Below, one piece after another: positions 42,972 to 51,686 of a stretch of DNA of 64,000 bases. The position numbers were made by a program, and so were the translations under genes. The stretch comes from an uncultured Ruminiclostridium sp. (GTDB lineage: Bacteria > Bacillota > Clostridia > Oscillospirales > Ruminococcaceae). The stretch is from contig CALXIO010000003.1 in NCBI GenBank assembly GCA_944388385.1, positions 32,796-96,795 on the forward strand, read 5' to 3'. Numbering within the stretch: the first letter of the stretch is position 1; the number at the start of each line of letters is the position of its first letter. The notes under the pieces are model-generated. The model did no database searches. It was not told where the DNA came from and was given only the letters and a program-made list of their open reading frames with translations.

Positions 42972-42998
42972 TGAAAACCCCTGCCAAAAGCAGGGGCT
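42972..42998 (-). terminator. Terminator after the surface protein gene
   Basis: Minus strand AAGCCCCTGC, loop TTTTG, GCAGGGG, then TTTTCAT, 12 bp after the stop at 43010. Confidence 0.88.
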
Positions 42999-43009
42999 TA
43001 ATTATTTAA

Positions 43010-44023
43010 TTAGTTCTTTTTCTTTAATACAACAATGATAATAACAATCATTGCAATAACAACTGCCGCACCTACACCGATAATAATCATAAGTGTATTA
43101 TCATTTGAGTTATCTGTTGTGGGAGTGCTTGTTGTGGATGAAGGAGCGCTTGTTTCCTCCTTGCTTTCCTCAGCAGAGCTTTCTTCCTCTGATTCCTCGG
43201 GAGCAGATGTTTCCTCAGCAGAGGTTTCTTCCTCAGATTCCTCAGGAGCAGATGTTTCTTCAGCGGAGGTTTCTTCCTCAGATTCCTCAGGAGCGGATGT
43301 TTCCTCGGGAGCTGATGTTTCATCCTCGGCAGGATCGGCAGCCTCGCCTTCAGCGCCTGTGCCGCTCAAAGTAAAGGTTACTGCCAGCTTATCGTTGAAC
43401 ATAAGACCTGTCCAGGGCTCCTCTGTGGGAGGATTGATAAGGTCGCCGTTGGCATCCTTAGTGCCGTAAGCATTAGCAAACTCAATTCTGAAGTTGCCGT
43501 TGCCCTCAATATCACCGTAAACTAAATCCTCATCTGCAATATCAATAGTAATATCCTCAGAAGAACCATCCTCCTGTACCATTGTAGCTACAATGTGTAC
43601 ATCGGAAACCTTAACTGTAGCGTCCTGTGTAGCTGTTGTGGGATCAAGTGCTGTAAGACCTAAGGTAGCACAAAGACCCTTAATGTCAACGCAGAATACC
43701 TGTACGCCGCTTGCGATAACAGGGTAGGGATCTCCGGATTCCTCATCAATACCGGTAGCACCAAGATCCTCGGTATTTACAAGGGTAGTATCAATATAAA
43801 CTGTATATGTGCCGTCTCCTGTAATATCAGCAGCACCGTTTGCACAGTAGCCTGATGCAGTGTCATCATAGCCCCATGAACCCCAGAACCACTGAGAATC
43901 AGCGAATACCACATAAGCCTTGTGAGTGTCAAGAGCAGATGTGCTTGTGGTCATAACACCTGCTGCCATTGTTGCGGCAAGTGAAAGTGAAAGAGCCGCA
44001 GAAATAAGTTTCTTTGCTTTCAT
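43010..44023 (-). CDS. Membrane-anchored surface protein with acidic repeat stalk
   Basis: A 337-residue exported protein: signal peptide (about 1-30, KKLISAALSLSLAATMAAGV), a beta-rich domain of about 190 residues (FADSQWFWGSWGYDDTA near its start), a Glu/Ser/Ala/Pro stalk built from the repeat EETSAPEESEEETSA, and a C-terminal transmembrane helix (LMIIIGVGAAVVIAMIVIIIVVL) ending KKKN. There is no LPxTG-like motif, so anchoring is by the helix. The globular domain is not one I can name; aromatic residues at its start could suit carbohydrate binding, which is speculation. CGGAGGATAAC precedes the ATG. A palindromic operator-like site lies 30 bp upstream. Confidence 0.82.
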   Translation of the reverse strand: MKAKKLISAALSLSLAATMAAGVMTTSTSALDTHKAYVVFADSQWFWGSWGYDDTASGYCANGAADITGDGTYTVYIDTTLVNTEDLGATGIDEESGDPYPVIASGVQVFCVDIKGLCATLGLTALDPTTATQDATVKVSDVHIVATMVQEDGSSEDITIDIADEDLVYGDIEGNGNFRIEFANAYGTKDANGDLINPPTEEPWTGLMFNDKLAVTFTLSGTGAEGEAADPAEDETSAPEETSAPEESEEETSAEETSAPEESEEETSAEETSAPEESEEESSAEESKEETSAPSSTTSTPTTDNSNDNTLMIIIGVGAAVVIAMIVIIIVVLKKKN

Positions 44024-44052
44024 TGTTATCCTCCGTAAATTAAAATCATTGA

Positions 44053-44068
44053 AAGTAAGCGATTACTT
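44053..44068 (-). promoter_or_regulatory. LacI/cre-like palindrome upstream of the surface protein gene
   Basis: AAGTAAGCGATTACTT, symmetrical at 14 of 16 positions with a central CG. It shares the core GTAARCGATTAC with the site at the alpha-xylosidase promoter, suggesting that the same LacI-family protein or CcpA acts on both. Confidence 0.6.
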
Positions 44069-44199
44069 AAATTATATCCGAAATAAATTTCAAATGCAAT
44101 AGGCAAACTTTACAAATATATTAACCTAATTTATCAACTCTGCGCACTTTGACTAAAAAACTATCATTTTAAAATTATTTATAGGAATATATTCACTTT

Positions 44200-45366
44200 T
44201 TATAAATCGGATTTAAGCACATCCACCGGCTTTGTTTTAGCCGCCTTCAAAGAGGGATAACCGGCGGAAACAACACCCATAATTATACATATTATCATTA
44301 CCGAAAGGAGAATATCCGTCTGTATAAACAGAGGTTCCGACAGGATTATACAAAGTAAAATATTAACAATAGCCCCACTCACAAATCCGATTATACATCC
44401 GAAAATACATACAAGCACACTTTCGGAAATAAATTCAGCCACGATCCTTGAATTTTTCGCCCCCAAGGCCTTTTTAATTCCTATTTCCCGTTTTCGCTCA
44501 TTTACGGTAACCAACATTGAGGTCATAACCGACAGGGCAGACACTATAAGAGAAATTCCTGCAACCAAGGACAGGGAAGAGGCGGCAACTGATAAAATTC
44601 CGTCCAGCTGCTTTTTCTGACCTAAAAGATTATTTACGGTAACTGTGCTTGCCCCCTTGCTTTTGCCTATTACATTTGCTATATCCTTTAATATATCTCC
44701 GTTTTGATTATCCGACAAGGAAACCGCTATTTTATCATAGCTTTCGCTGTTGCACAGATTTTGCACCGTGGTATAGGGGATATAGGCAAAGTAGGGCATT
44801 ACCTTACTCATCATACTTTGTATGCTGTTAAGTCCCGAGGTGGCGACTCCCACAATTTCAAATTCATATTCCTTTCCACCAAGGGAAATCTCTATCTTCT
44901 TTCCCACAATGTTGCTTCTCTTATAGGCATTCTCCGCTATATCCTTATCTATAACGCATACCATACTGTTATTTTCAATATCACTTTTATTTATAAGCCT
45001 GCCGTGTATTGCATTAAGGGAAATTATCTCGTCTGCATCCTCATTTACACCCCAGGCTATACAGGGGCTTTCCTCATTTATAAGCCTGCACTCGGTAACA
45101 TTCATCATAAGGGGCATGGTTTTATTTACCCCCTTTAATTCTGCAAGGGCGGTAACATCCTTTTCATCTAAAGTAAAGCTGTCCGGCTCCACCAGTACCG
45201 AATTTATCCCCATATCATCAAGGGTCTTATTTATCTTGTCTGTGCCTATTTTACCCACCGCAGAAATAATTGTTATGGCAAATATCCCCACCGCTATGGA
45301 AATAACGGTAAGAGCCGTTCTGCCCTTGCCCCGTAGTAAATTAGTTACTGCTGTCTTGATACCCAT
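44200..45366 (-). CDS. MacB-type ABC transporter permease
   Basis: A 388-residue membrane protein with the MacB/FtsX layout: an N-terminal helix (TALTVISIAVGIFAITIIS), a large extracytoplasmic MacB_PCD domain (~40-255), and three C-terminal helices around NERKREIGIKKALGAKNSRI, the FtsX-like coupling loop. It would work with the adaptor gene that overlaps its start by 26 bp and with the ATPase encoded divergently at 46.6 kb. GAAAGGAATACA precedes the ATG. The role is export of a peptide, drug or lipid-linked compound; the substrate is unknown. Confidence 0.9.
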   Translation of the reverse strand: MGIKTAVTNLLRGKGRTALTVISIAVGIFAITIISAVGKIGTDKINKTLDDMGINSVLVEPDSFTLDEKDVTALAELKGVNKTMPLMMNVTECRLINEESPCIAWGVNEDADEIISLNAIHGRLINKSDIENNSMVCVIDKDIAENAYKRSNIVGKKIEISLGGKEYEFEIVGVATSGLNSIQSMMSKVMPYFAYIPYTTVQNLCNSESYDKIAVSLSDNQNGDILKDIANVIGKSKGASTVTVNNLLGQKKQLDGILSVAASSLSLVAGISLIVSALSVMTSMLVTVNERKREIGIKKALGAKNSRIVAEFISESVLVCIFGCIIGFVSGAIVNILLCIILSEPLFIQTDILLSVMIICIIMGVVSAGYPSLKAAKTKPVDVLKSDL

Positions 45367-46327
45367 TGTATTCCTTTCTTATAACATAGCCCATATCCTT
45401 CAGGTTTTCCGGATTTAATATAACCTCATCATTATAGGATATACCCTTTACCTCAGTACAGTCAGAAAGCTCAATTCCGGTGGTTATATCCTTTCTTACC
45501 GCCACCCCTTTGGAAAATACATACACATACTCCCCCTTGTCATCCTGGCATACAGCGGTATAGGGTAATGTCATAAGACTGGAACTTGTTCCTATATTTA
45601 TTTTACCCTGAACAGAAAATCCGCTTTTAAGTCCCTTGGCATTGTCAAGCTCAATTATCACATCCACAACAGTTTCTTCACCGCCGGCATTTATAACCGT
45701 TCTTGCAATATCACTTATATAGGTCACCTTGCCCTTATATAGCGTATTAGTTGCTTCGGCGGTGATTTCTGCTGTTTTTCCTATCTCCACCTTGTCAATA
45801 TCCCTTTCGGACACCATAGCCTTAATAACCAGAGTATCCGCTGTGCCTATGCCGGCTATACTGCCGTTTTGCGGGATAATTTCCCCCTTTTCGGCAACAG
45901 AAATAACCACCCCTGAATAGGGGGTATCTATATTTTTCGGCATGGAGGCAATAAGCCGGGAAACCTCCCCTGTATCAAGCCCTGCTGTGCCGTAAATTTC
46001 CGCAAGGGCGGAAATGGTCTTTTCCTTATCGATTATAGCCACCGTCTGACCTGCATCCACTCGCTCCCCGGGGTAAACCTTAAGCTCCTTTATCACCACC
46101 GGATAGGAAAGGGAAATATTATCAAGGCTTTTATATTCCGCCTTTCCCTCAAAGGTAATATAGGGGGTATATGAGGCGGCAACCGGCCTTGTTGTCCTTA
46201 CATCCGGAGTTAAGGCTCTTATTATTTCCGGAACCACCCCTGCTAAAATAAGCCCGAATAAAAGTATATACACCGGCAAGAATAATACAAATGCCCTTCG
46301 CTTTTCTGATGAGAATTTCTGTGCCAT
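45341..46327 (-). CDS. HlyD/MacA-like efflux adaptor protein
   Basis: A 328-residue membrane-fusion protein with an N-terminal transmembrane helix (RRAFVLFLPVYILLFGLILAG), lipoyl-like half motifs (ELKVYPGERVDAGQTVAIID and TPYSGVVISVAEKGEIIP) and a beta-barrel region (VEIGKTAEITAEATN). The hairpin is short, as in Gram-positive adaptors. The start at 46327 (MAQKFSSEK) has AAGGACAGG upstream. It is the first gene of the minus-strand adaptor-permease pair. Confidence 0.87.
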   Translation of the reverse strand: MAQKFSSEKRRAFVLFLPVYILLFGLILAGVVPEIIRALTPDVRTTRPVAASYTPYITFEGKAEYKSLDNISLSYPVVIKELKVYPGERVDAGQTVAIIDKEKTISALAEIYGTAGLDTGEVSRLIASMPKNIDTPYSGVVISVAEKGEIIPQNGSIAGIGTADTLVIKAMVSERDIDKVEIGKTAEITAEATNTLYKGKVTYISDIARTVINAGGEETVVDVIIELDNAKGLKSGFSVQGKINIGTSSSLMTLPYTAVCQDDKGEYVYVFSKGVAVRKDITTGIELSDCTEVKGISYNDEVILNPENLKDMGYVIRKEYNGYQDSSN

Positions 46328-46455
46328 AAATTTTCCTGTCCTTTCATTTTTCTTATGATAGTTTTTCACCGGGCAATTAAATTATTCGCAAAAATAAAAA
46401 TTGCGGTATAATCTCACCCTTTGGTAAAATACTAACCGGGGAAAGGACTGATAAC

Positions 46456-46650
46456 ATGAATTTTATAATTTGCGGTGAACCATGCAAGCATCAGAGGGAG
46501 GGCTACTGCGCCCTTGAGGGTACGGCGGTAATAACAAATACCACCCTGTCCTCCTGCCGATATTTTCAACCCCTTGACACAGCCATAACAGATAACGGGG
46601 AGGGGGATTACCATGCTTATAAGAACAGAACACCTTTGCAGGACATATAA
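46456..46650 (+). CDS. Small cysteine-rich protein (64 aa)
   Basis: A 64-residue protein with four cysteines (C6-x3-C10-x7-C18, then C34 followed by RYF) in the pattern of a small clostridial family often mislabelled in databases as a hydroxymyristoyl-ACP dehydratase. The arrangement suggests a metal-binding knuckle. GGGGAAAGGACTGATAAC precedes the ATG. Its last 38 bases overlap the ABC ATPase gene in another frame, so the two are translationally linked. Function unknown. Confidence 0.7.
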   Translation: MNFIICGEPCKHQREGYCALEGTAVITNTTLSSCRYFQPLDTAITDNGEGDYHAYKNRTPLQDI

Positions 46651-47299
46651 AAACGGCAATAATGAGGTAAAAGCACTTTCAGATGTGGAGCTTAACATAG
46701 ATAAGGGGGAATATGTGGCCATTGTGGGAAGCAGTGGTTCAGGTAAATCCACTCTTATGAACATTTTAGGAATGCTTGACCTTCCCGACAAGGGGGAATA
46801 CTACTTTGAAAACAACAACGTCCGCTTTCTGTCAGATAAAAAGCTAAGCGAAATAAGAAACGAGAAGATAGGCTTTATATTCCAGAGCTTTAATCTTATA
46901 AACGGCATGACCGTCCTTGAAAATGTAAGCCTGCCCCTTTTATACAGAGGTGTGCCTTTAAGCAAAAGAAACAAAATCGCCAAGGAAGCCCTTAAAACAG
47001 TAGGCCTTGAAAACCGTCTTACCCATAAGCCCTCAGAGTTATCCGGGGGACAACAGCAAAGGGTGGCTATTGCAAGGGCCATAGCCGCAGACCCGGAGGT
47101 GATTTTGGCAGATGAGCCCTGCGGAAACCTTGACAGCAAATCCGGAAAAGAAATAATGGATATGTTATCCCGGCTTAATAAATCCGGCAAGACGGTTATT
47201 TTAATAACCCATGATGAAAATGCGGCAAAAAGGGCAGGGCGGATCATACGGGTAGCCGACGGGACAGTAACAGAGGAAAATAAAAAAGCCGTACCTTAA
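46613..47299 (+). CDS. ABC transporter ATP-binding protein (MacB/LolD-like)
   Basis: A 228-residue ATPase with Walker A GSSGSGKSTLM, Q-loop FQSFNLI, signature LSGGQQQRVAIARA, Walker B VILADEPCGNLDS and the switch His in LITHDENA, all intact. It belongs to the MacB/LolD exporter group and is the likely energy source for the adaptor and permease encoded on the opposite strand. GGGGAGGGGG precedes the ATG at 46613. A terminator overlaps its end. Confidence 0.93.
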   Translation: MLIRTEHLCRTYKNGNNEVKALSDVELNIDKGEYVAIVGSSGSGKSTLMNILGMLDLPDKGEYYFENNNVRFLSDKKLSEIRNEKIGFIFQSFNLINGMTVLENVSLPLLYRGVPLSKRNKIAKEALKTVGLENRLTHKPSELSGGQQQRVAIARAIAADPEVILADEPCGNLDSKSGKEIMDMLSRLNKSGKTVILITHDENAAKRAGRIIRVADGTVTEENKKAVP

Positions 47300-47310
47300 C
47301 AGTACGGCTT
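47286..47310. terminator. Bidirectional terminator
   Basis: AAGCCGTAC and GTACGGCTT pair around CTTAACA, which contains the ATPase stop codon; A- and T-rich runs flank both sides. It separates the ATPase gene from the convergent OadA-like gene. Confidence 0.82.
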
Positions 47311-47322
47311 AATTTGTTTTAA

Positions 47323-48720
47323 TTAAACAGGCATAACCTTGTTTGTCTTATCAGCGTGTTCAGCATCAATGCCAAGCTGCTTGTCCTTACGCTTTTCAAA
47401 GAACTTTTCAGCTACCTGACCGAACATAGCGTAGCTTAATACGTCCTCATCCTGCTGTGACCACTTAGCACATTCAGCCTTCAGCTTTTCGAGCTCAGGC
47501 TCAATAAGATCTGCAGGTCTGCAATCAATAGGCTCTTCATCACCTAAGATCTTCTTTCTGAATTCGGGATCAATAGCAACAGGAGTCTTACCGTAGCTGC
47601 CCTTTACAAGACCCTTGAATTCCTTAGTAACTGTCTTGTATCTCTCACCCATAATTACATTGAATACAGCCTGTGTACCAACGATCTGTGATGTGGGAGT
47701 AACTAAGGGAGGCATACCTGCATCTGCTCTTACGCGGGGAACTTCCTTAAGTACCTCTTCAAACTGATCCTCTTTACCTGCCTGCTTTAACTGTGATAAG
47801 AGGTTTGAAAGCATACCGCCGGGAACCTGGTAAATAAGAGCGTTAGCATCAACAGCAAGCATCTTAGGATCAAGAAGACCGCTGTCAAGATACTTCTTTC
47901 TTAAAGTCATGAAGTAATCTCTTATTTCGGTAAGGAGCTTTAAGTCAAGACCTGTGTCGTATTCTGTGCCCTGAAGTGCGGCTACCATTGATTCTGTGGG
48001 AGCGTGTGAAGTACCGAGGGCAAGGGGTGACATAGCAGTATCAATACCGTCAACACCTGCTTCAATACCCTTAAGTAAGCACATAGAAGCAAGACCTGAG
48101 GTGTAGTGGGTGTGAAGCTGAACAGGAATACTTACAGCACCCTTTATAGCCTTTACAAGTCTTTCTGTAGCATAGGGAGTAAGAAGGGCGGCCATATCCT
48201 TGATACAGATAGAATCAGCGCCTGCCTCTTCAATTCTCTTAGCGTAGTCTACATAGTATTCATCTGTGAATACATCACCTAATGTATAGGAAATGGCGAT
48301 CTGTGCATGAGCGCCTTCCTTCTTAGCAGCCTTAACTGCTGTTTCAAGGTTTCTTATATCATTAAGTGCATCGAAAATTCTGATTATATCAATACCGTTT
48401 GCAACTGACTTCTGTACAAAATACTGAAGAACATCATCTGCATAGTGACGGTAGCCCAGCATATTCTGACCTCTGAATAACATCTGAAGCTTTGTGTTGG
48501 GCATTTCTCTTCTTAATATACGAAGTCTTTCCCAGGGGTCCTCATTAAGGAAACGAAGACATGAGTCAAATGTTGCGCCGCCCCAACATTCTACTGAATA
48601 GTAGCCAACCTTGTCCATTGTGGAAAGAATGGGAAGCATTTCATCCATTGTCATTCTTGTGGCAATAAGAGACTGGTGAGCGTCACGCAATACGGTTTCG
48701 GTGATTTTAACTTTTCCCAT
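47323..48720 (-). CDS. oadA: Oxaloacetate decarboxylase alpha / pyruvate carboxylase subunit B-like
   Basis: A 465-residue carboxyltransferase of the HMGL-like TIM-barrel type (ETVLRDAHQSLIATRMTMDE, CWGGATFDSCLRFL, SICIKDMAALL) with the conserved-carboxylase domain after it, but without a fused biotin domain, since the carrier is separate just upstream. It transfers CO2 between carboxybiotin and pyruvate/oxaloacetate. AAAGGATCGTTTTAGGTT is the ribosome site. It is the third gene of the operon with the biotin carrier and a second, AccD/MmdA-type carboxyltransferase. Confidence 0.93.
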   Translation of the reverse strand: MGKVKITETVLRDAHQSLIATRMTMDEMLPILSTMDKVGYYSVECWGGATFDSCLRFLNEDPWERLRILRREMPNTKLQMLFRGQNMLGYRHYADDVLQYFVQKSVANGIDIIRIFDALNDIRNLETAVKAAKKEGAHAQIAISYTLGDVFTDEYYVDYAKRIEEAGADSICIKDMAALLTPYATERLVKAIKGAVSIPVQLHTHYTSGLASMCLLKGIEAGVDGIDTAMSPLALGTSHAPTESMVAALQGTEYDTGLDLKLLTEIRDYFMTLRKKYLDSGLLDPKMLAVDANALIYQVPGGMLSNLLSQLKQAGKEDQFEEVLKEVPRVRADAGMPPLVTPTSQIVGTQAVFNVIMGERYKTVTKEFKGLVKGSYGKTPVAIDPEFRKKILGDEEPIDCRPADLIEPELEKLKAECAKWSQQDEDVLSYAMFGQVAEKFFEKRKDKQLGIDAEHADKTNKVMPV

Positions 48721-48745
48721 AACCTAAAACGATCCTTTCTTAAAA

Positions 48746-49114
48746 TTATGCGTTGATCGTAGCGATAAGGGTACCTGTTTCTACAGACTGACCCTTTGTT
48801 ACGTTGATGCTTGCGATTGTACCGTCACAGCTTGCTACAACGTCATTTTCCATCTTAAGTGCTTCAAGAACTGCAATAACAGTACCGTTTGTAACCTTAG
48901 CACCTACTGCGAGCTTTACATCTACAATAGTACCGGGCATGGGAGCTGTTACCTTAACGCCACCCTGTGCGCCTGTTGCTGCAGGAGCAGGAGCTGCTGC
49001 CTTCTTGGGAGCAGGTGCTGCTGCGGGAGCTGCTGCTACGGGAGCTGAACCGTCAGCCTCTTCAACTGTTACATCATAAGCTGTACCGTTTACGGTGATA
49101 TTATATCTTTTCAT
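48746..49114 (-). CDS. Biotin carboxyl carrier protein
   Basis: A 122-residue protein: an N-terminal strand region (MKRYNITVNGTAYDVTVEE), an Ala/Pro-rich linker (~35-55), and a biotinyl domain whose acceptor lysine is in EALKMEND (Leu replaces the first Met of the usual AMKM). It shuttles carboxybiotin between the carboxyltransferases and the membrane beta subunit. The start at 49114 has AAAGGAAATTTTGTT upstream. It overlaps neither neighbour. Confidence 0.93.
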   Translation of the reverse strand: MKRYNITVNGTAYDVTVEEADGSAPVAAAPAAAPAPKKAAAPAPAATGAQGGVKVTAPMPGTIVDVKLAVGAKVTNGTVIAVLEALKMENDVVASCDGTIASINVTKGQSVETGTLIATINA

Positions 49115-49136
49115 AACAAAATTTCCTTTCTTATGC

Positions 49137-50489
49137 TTAGAATACAAAGTTTACGTGCTTCTTGGCAGGAGCAATAACTCTCTTGCCGGAAGTGATTTCA
49201 ATAGCAGATGTTATAGCGGCCTTAACATCATCAACTGTAACAATTCTGTCAACATAGCCGTTTTCTGCCGCTGTAAAGGGACTTGCTTCATTTTCAACAT
49301 ATTCCTGTGCCTGCTTAGCTGTAGTAGCATCATCAGATGCACCGTTAAGGAAGGTAACTACCGCCTTAGGACAAGCAGGAGTAATAACTGCATCCTCAGT
49401 AGCAATAGCAATATCAACGCCTGCCGCCTTGCTTGCAAGCGCCACATAAGCACTGCCTGTTGCACTGCCCTTGATAACTGCTATCTTAGCTGTGGTAGCA
49501 CAAGCATAGCTCTGTGTCAGCTTAGCGCTGTCACGGATACTGCCGGTAAGCTCTGCCGCTGTGGACTTTTCAAAGCCCTTTGTATCAACTAATGTAACAA
49601 CGGGGATAGAATAAGCATCACAGAAGGTGACAAAACGAGCTATCTTAGCACAGTCAGACTGTGTCAACTTGTCCGCCTTGTCTGTATTTACAAAGCCTAC
49701 TGTACGCCAGTTTACACTTGCAAGTGCTGTAACTGATGCTGTACCGAAATCCTTGTAAAGCTCAATTACGCTGTCCTTGTCAGCTATTGCCTCAATATAG
49801 GCTGTGCCCTTGAGATCAGCTGTTAAAACTGCATCATTATCTGCAAAATAATCATTACCTGCTGTTTCAAGGTTGTTTGCAGGAAGAATAGTAAGCAGCT
49901 TCTTAACCTTAGCCATAGCGTCAGCGCTGTCCTTAGCTGTAACAGCAGCCACACCTGACTTAGCGGCATTTTCACAGGTACCTGCGCCCTCTGTCTTGTC
50001 ATCTGCAATAAAGGGAGCTGTCATGAAAAGCTCTGACTTTTCTGTCATTACCACAATGTCAGCCATGCAGGCAATCATTGCAGCTGTACCGGCACATACA
50101 CCGTCAACAACAGCAATCTGAGGTACTGCACCTGAAAGTGCGGCACTTGCCTTAGCTATTTCGCCGTAGGCATTGAGCATCTTCATACCCTGAGCAATAT
50201 CGCCGCCCCTGGAGTCAAATACACTTACAACGGGAGCACCGTTTTTAAGTGCAAGCTCATAAACCTTTGCTATCTTTGCAGCTGCGCTGTCACATACAGC
50301 ACCGCTCTTTACGGATGAGTCCTGAGCGTATGCGTAAACTACCGCACCGTCAACAAAACCATATCCGCTGACTACCCCTGCTTTTACATACTTGTCCAGC
50401 TCTACAAAGCTGTCCTCGTCGAAAAGAGAGATGAGTTTTTCTGCAGCAGGACTTGCTGCCTGCTCCATTTCAGCAATCGTTTTCTTCAT
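49137..50489 (-). CDS. AccD/MmdA-type carboxyltransferase subunit
   Basis: A 450-residue protein with two crotonase-fold carboxyltransferase halves (FDEDSFVELDKYVKAG, VVSGYGFVDGAVVYAYAQD, DSRGGDIAQGMKML, then VDTKGFE in the C-half). This family transfers CO2 from an acyl-CoA such as methylmalonyl-CoA to biotin. It is shorter and more divergent than MmdA (~510 residues), so the acyl-CoA is uncertain. First gene of the operon, under the promoter at 50560-50588. The membrane partners are probably OadG/OadB at 12 kb. Confidence 0.85.
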   Translation of the reverse strand: MKKTIAEMEQAASPAAEKLISLFDEDSFVELDKYVKAGVVSGYGFVDGAVVYAYAQDSSVKSGAVCDSAAAKIAKVYELALKNGAPVVSVFDSRGGDIAQGMKMLNAYGEIAKASAALSGAVPQIAVVDGVCAGTAAMIACMADIVVMTEKSELFMTAPFIADDKTEGAGTCENAAKSGVAAVTAKDSADAMAKVKKLLTILPANNLETAGNDYFADNDAVLTADLKGTAYIEAIADKDSVIELYKDFGTASVTALASVNWRTVGFVNTDKADKLTQSDCAKIARFVTFCDAYSIPVVTLVDTKGFEKSTAAELTGSIRDSAKLTQSYACATTAKIAVIKGSATGSAYVALASKAAGVDIAIATEDAVITPACPKAVVTFLNGASDDATTAKQAQEYVENEASPFTAAENGYVDRIVTVDDVKAAITSAIEITSGKRVIAPAKKHVNFVF

Positions 50490-50559
50490 TGCTTATAAGA
50501 TCCTCCGTTCTCCACAGATATTTTTTATGTAAAACTGTGCATAAAAGCACACCATATTC

Positions 50560-50588
50560 AATATAATTATAACTCATTTCTTTGTCAA
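50560..50588 (-). promoter_or_regulatory. Sigma-A promoter of the carboxyltransferase operon
   Basis: Minus strand TTGACA (50583-50588), 17-bp spacer, TATATT (50560-50565), giving a leader of ~65 nt. Confidence 0.75.
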
Positions 50589-50601
50589 TAACAAGTGAAT
50601 T

Positions 50602-50925
50602 TTACGATTTTCCGCAACTTTTATGTAATGTGAAAAAATTATCAATGTCACTTATTGTTTTATTGTTGTTTTGCACAAAACCAAGCTCACAAAGCTTGCT
50701 TAAAATTGCGGTATCCTCTATATCATAGACACATTCATTGATATATCTGTTACAAGCATAGTTCATAGCGGACCTGCAAAGTCCGTCAAAGAAAAACTCC
50801 TCACCCTCTAATTTTGTTATGTGCATTACCCGGTTGTCAAAATAAAAGTCAAGGGAAGCCACAATTTCATCCTTATCCCTTGCTATAAATTTATCCTCGG
50901 TATCGTTTATCAGAATTGTTACCAT
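50602..50925 (-). CDS. Small GNAT-like protein
   Basis: A 107-residue protein that resembles the C-terminal half of GNAT acetyltransferases (a strand, FFFDGLCRSAMNYACNRYIN as the cofactor-side helix, then ILSKLCELGF), but the RxxGxG/A acetyl-CoA loop is not obvious. Its start overlaps the rluB stop codon by one base, so it is coupled to rluB. It may be a degenerate or minimal acetyltransferase. Function unknown. Confidence 0.7.
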   Translation of the reverse strand: MVTILINDTEDKFIARDKDEIVASLDFYFDNRVMHITKLEGEEFFFDGLCRSAMNYACNRYINECVYDIEDTAILSKLCELGFVQNNNKTISDIDNFFTLHKSCGKS

Positions 50926-51671
50926 TACTTCTTGTCCTTCTTTGCAGGGGCAGGGGAAATCATACCCTTAAGCACCTTTAATTCCGCCGGGGAAATATCC
51001 TCCCATTCGCCGGGCTTTAACATACCGAGCTTAATATTCCCCACCGCACTTCTTTTAAGCCTTACCACCTCCAGCTTTACCGCCTCACACATTTTTCTTA
51101 TCTGACGGTTTTTGCCTTCGCTGATGACAAATTCAAGAACTGTGCGGTTTTCCTCCTCAGCAAGCACCGCTACGGTGCAGGGAAGGGTAACACCTGTATC
51201 AATCTTAACCCCGGAGGCAAGAGTAGTAAGCTTATCGTCGCTTACTTCCCCCCTTACCGTTACCCGGTATTTTTTCTTTATATGCTTTGAGGGGTGCATA
51301 ATGCTGTTTGCAAATTCTCCGTCATTGGTAAGGAGTATAAGCCCCTCAGAATCCTTATCCAGCCTGCCCACAGGATACACTCTTTCCTCAATGCCGTCCA
51401 GTAACTCGGTAATCAGCTTCTTACCGTGACTGTCTGACATGGTGGTCATATTGCCCCTGGGCTTATAAAGCTTTATGTATCTTAATGTGCCTTGTGTACC
51501 TATCTTTTCCGAATTTACGGTGATAAGGTCATTTTTGGGGTCTGCCTTGTCACCTAACTTACAGGGTCTGCCGTTTACCTTAACTAAGCCCTGCTGTATA
51601 TATTCCTCAGCCCTTCTGCGGGAACAATATCCGCTGTCGGCTATAATTTTCTGAATTCTTACCTTTTCCAT
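50925..51671 (-). CDS. rluB: Ribosomal large-subunit pseudouridine synthase (RsuA/RluB family)
   Basis: A 248-residue enzyme with an N-terminal S4 RNA-binding domain (RIQKIIADSGYCSRRRAEEYI) and the RsuA-family catalytic motif GRLDKDSEGLILLTNDG (catalytic Asp near residue 103), then GKNRQIRKMCEAV. It makes a pseudouridine in rRNA, most likely 23S U2605-type as in Bacillus RluB next to scpA/scpB. GAGGAAAGAAA precedes the ATG. It is downstream of the carboxypeptidase gene, in the same order as in many Firmicutes. Confidence 0.93.
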   Translation of the reverse strand: MEKVRIQKIIADSGYCSRRRAEEYIQQGLVKVNGRPCKLGDKADPKNDLITVNSEKIGTQGTLRYIKLYKPRGNMTTMSDSHGKKLITELLDGIEERVYPVGRLDKDSEGLILLTNDGEFANSIMHPSKHIKKKYRVTVRGEVSDDKLTTLASGVKIDTGVTLPCTVAVLAEEENRTVLEFVISEGKNRQIRKMCEAVKLEVVRLKRSAVGNIKLGMLKPGEWEDISPAELKVLKGMISPAPAKKDKK

Positions 51672-51686
51672 TTTCTTTCCTCTTTA

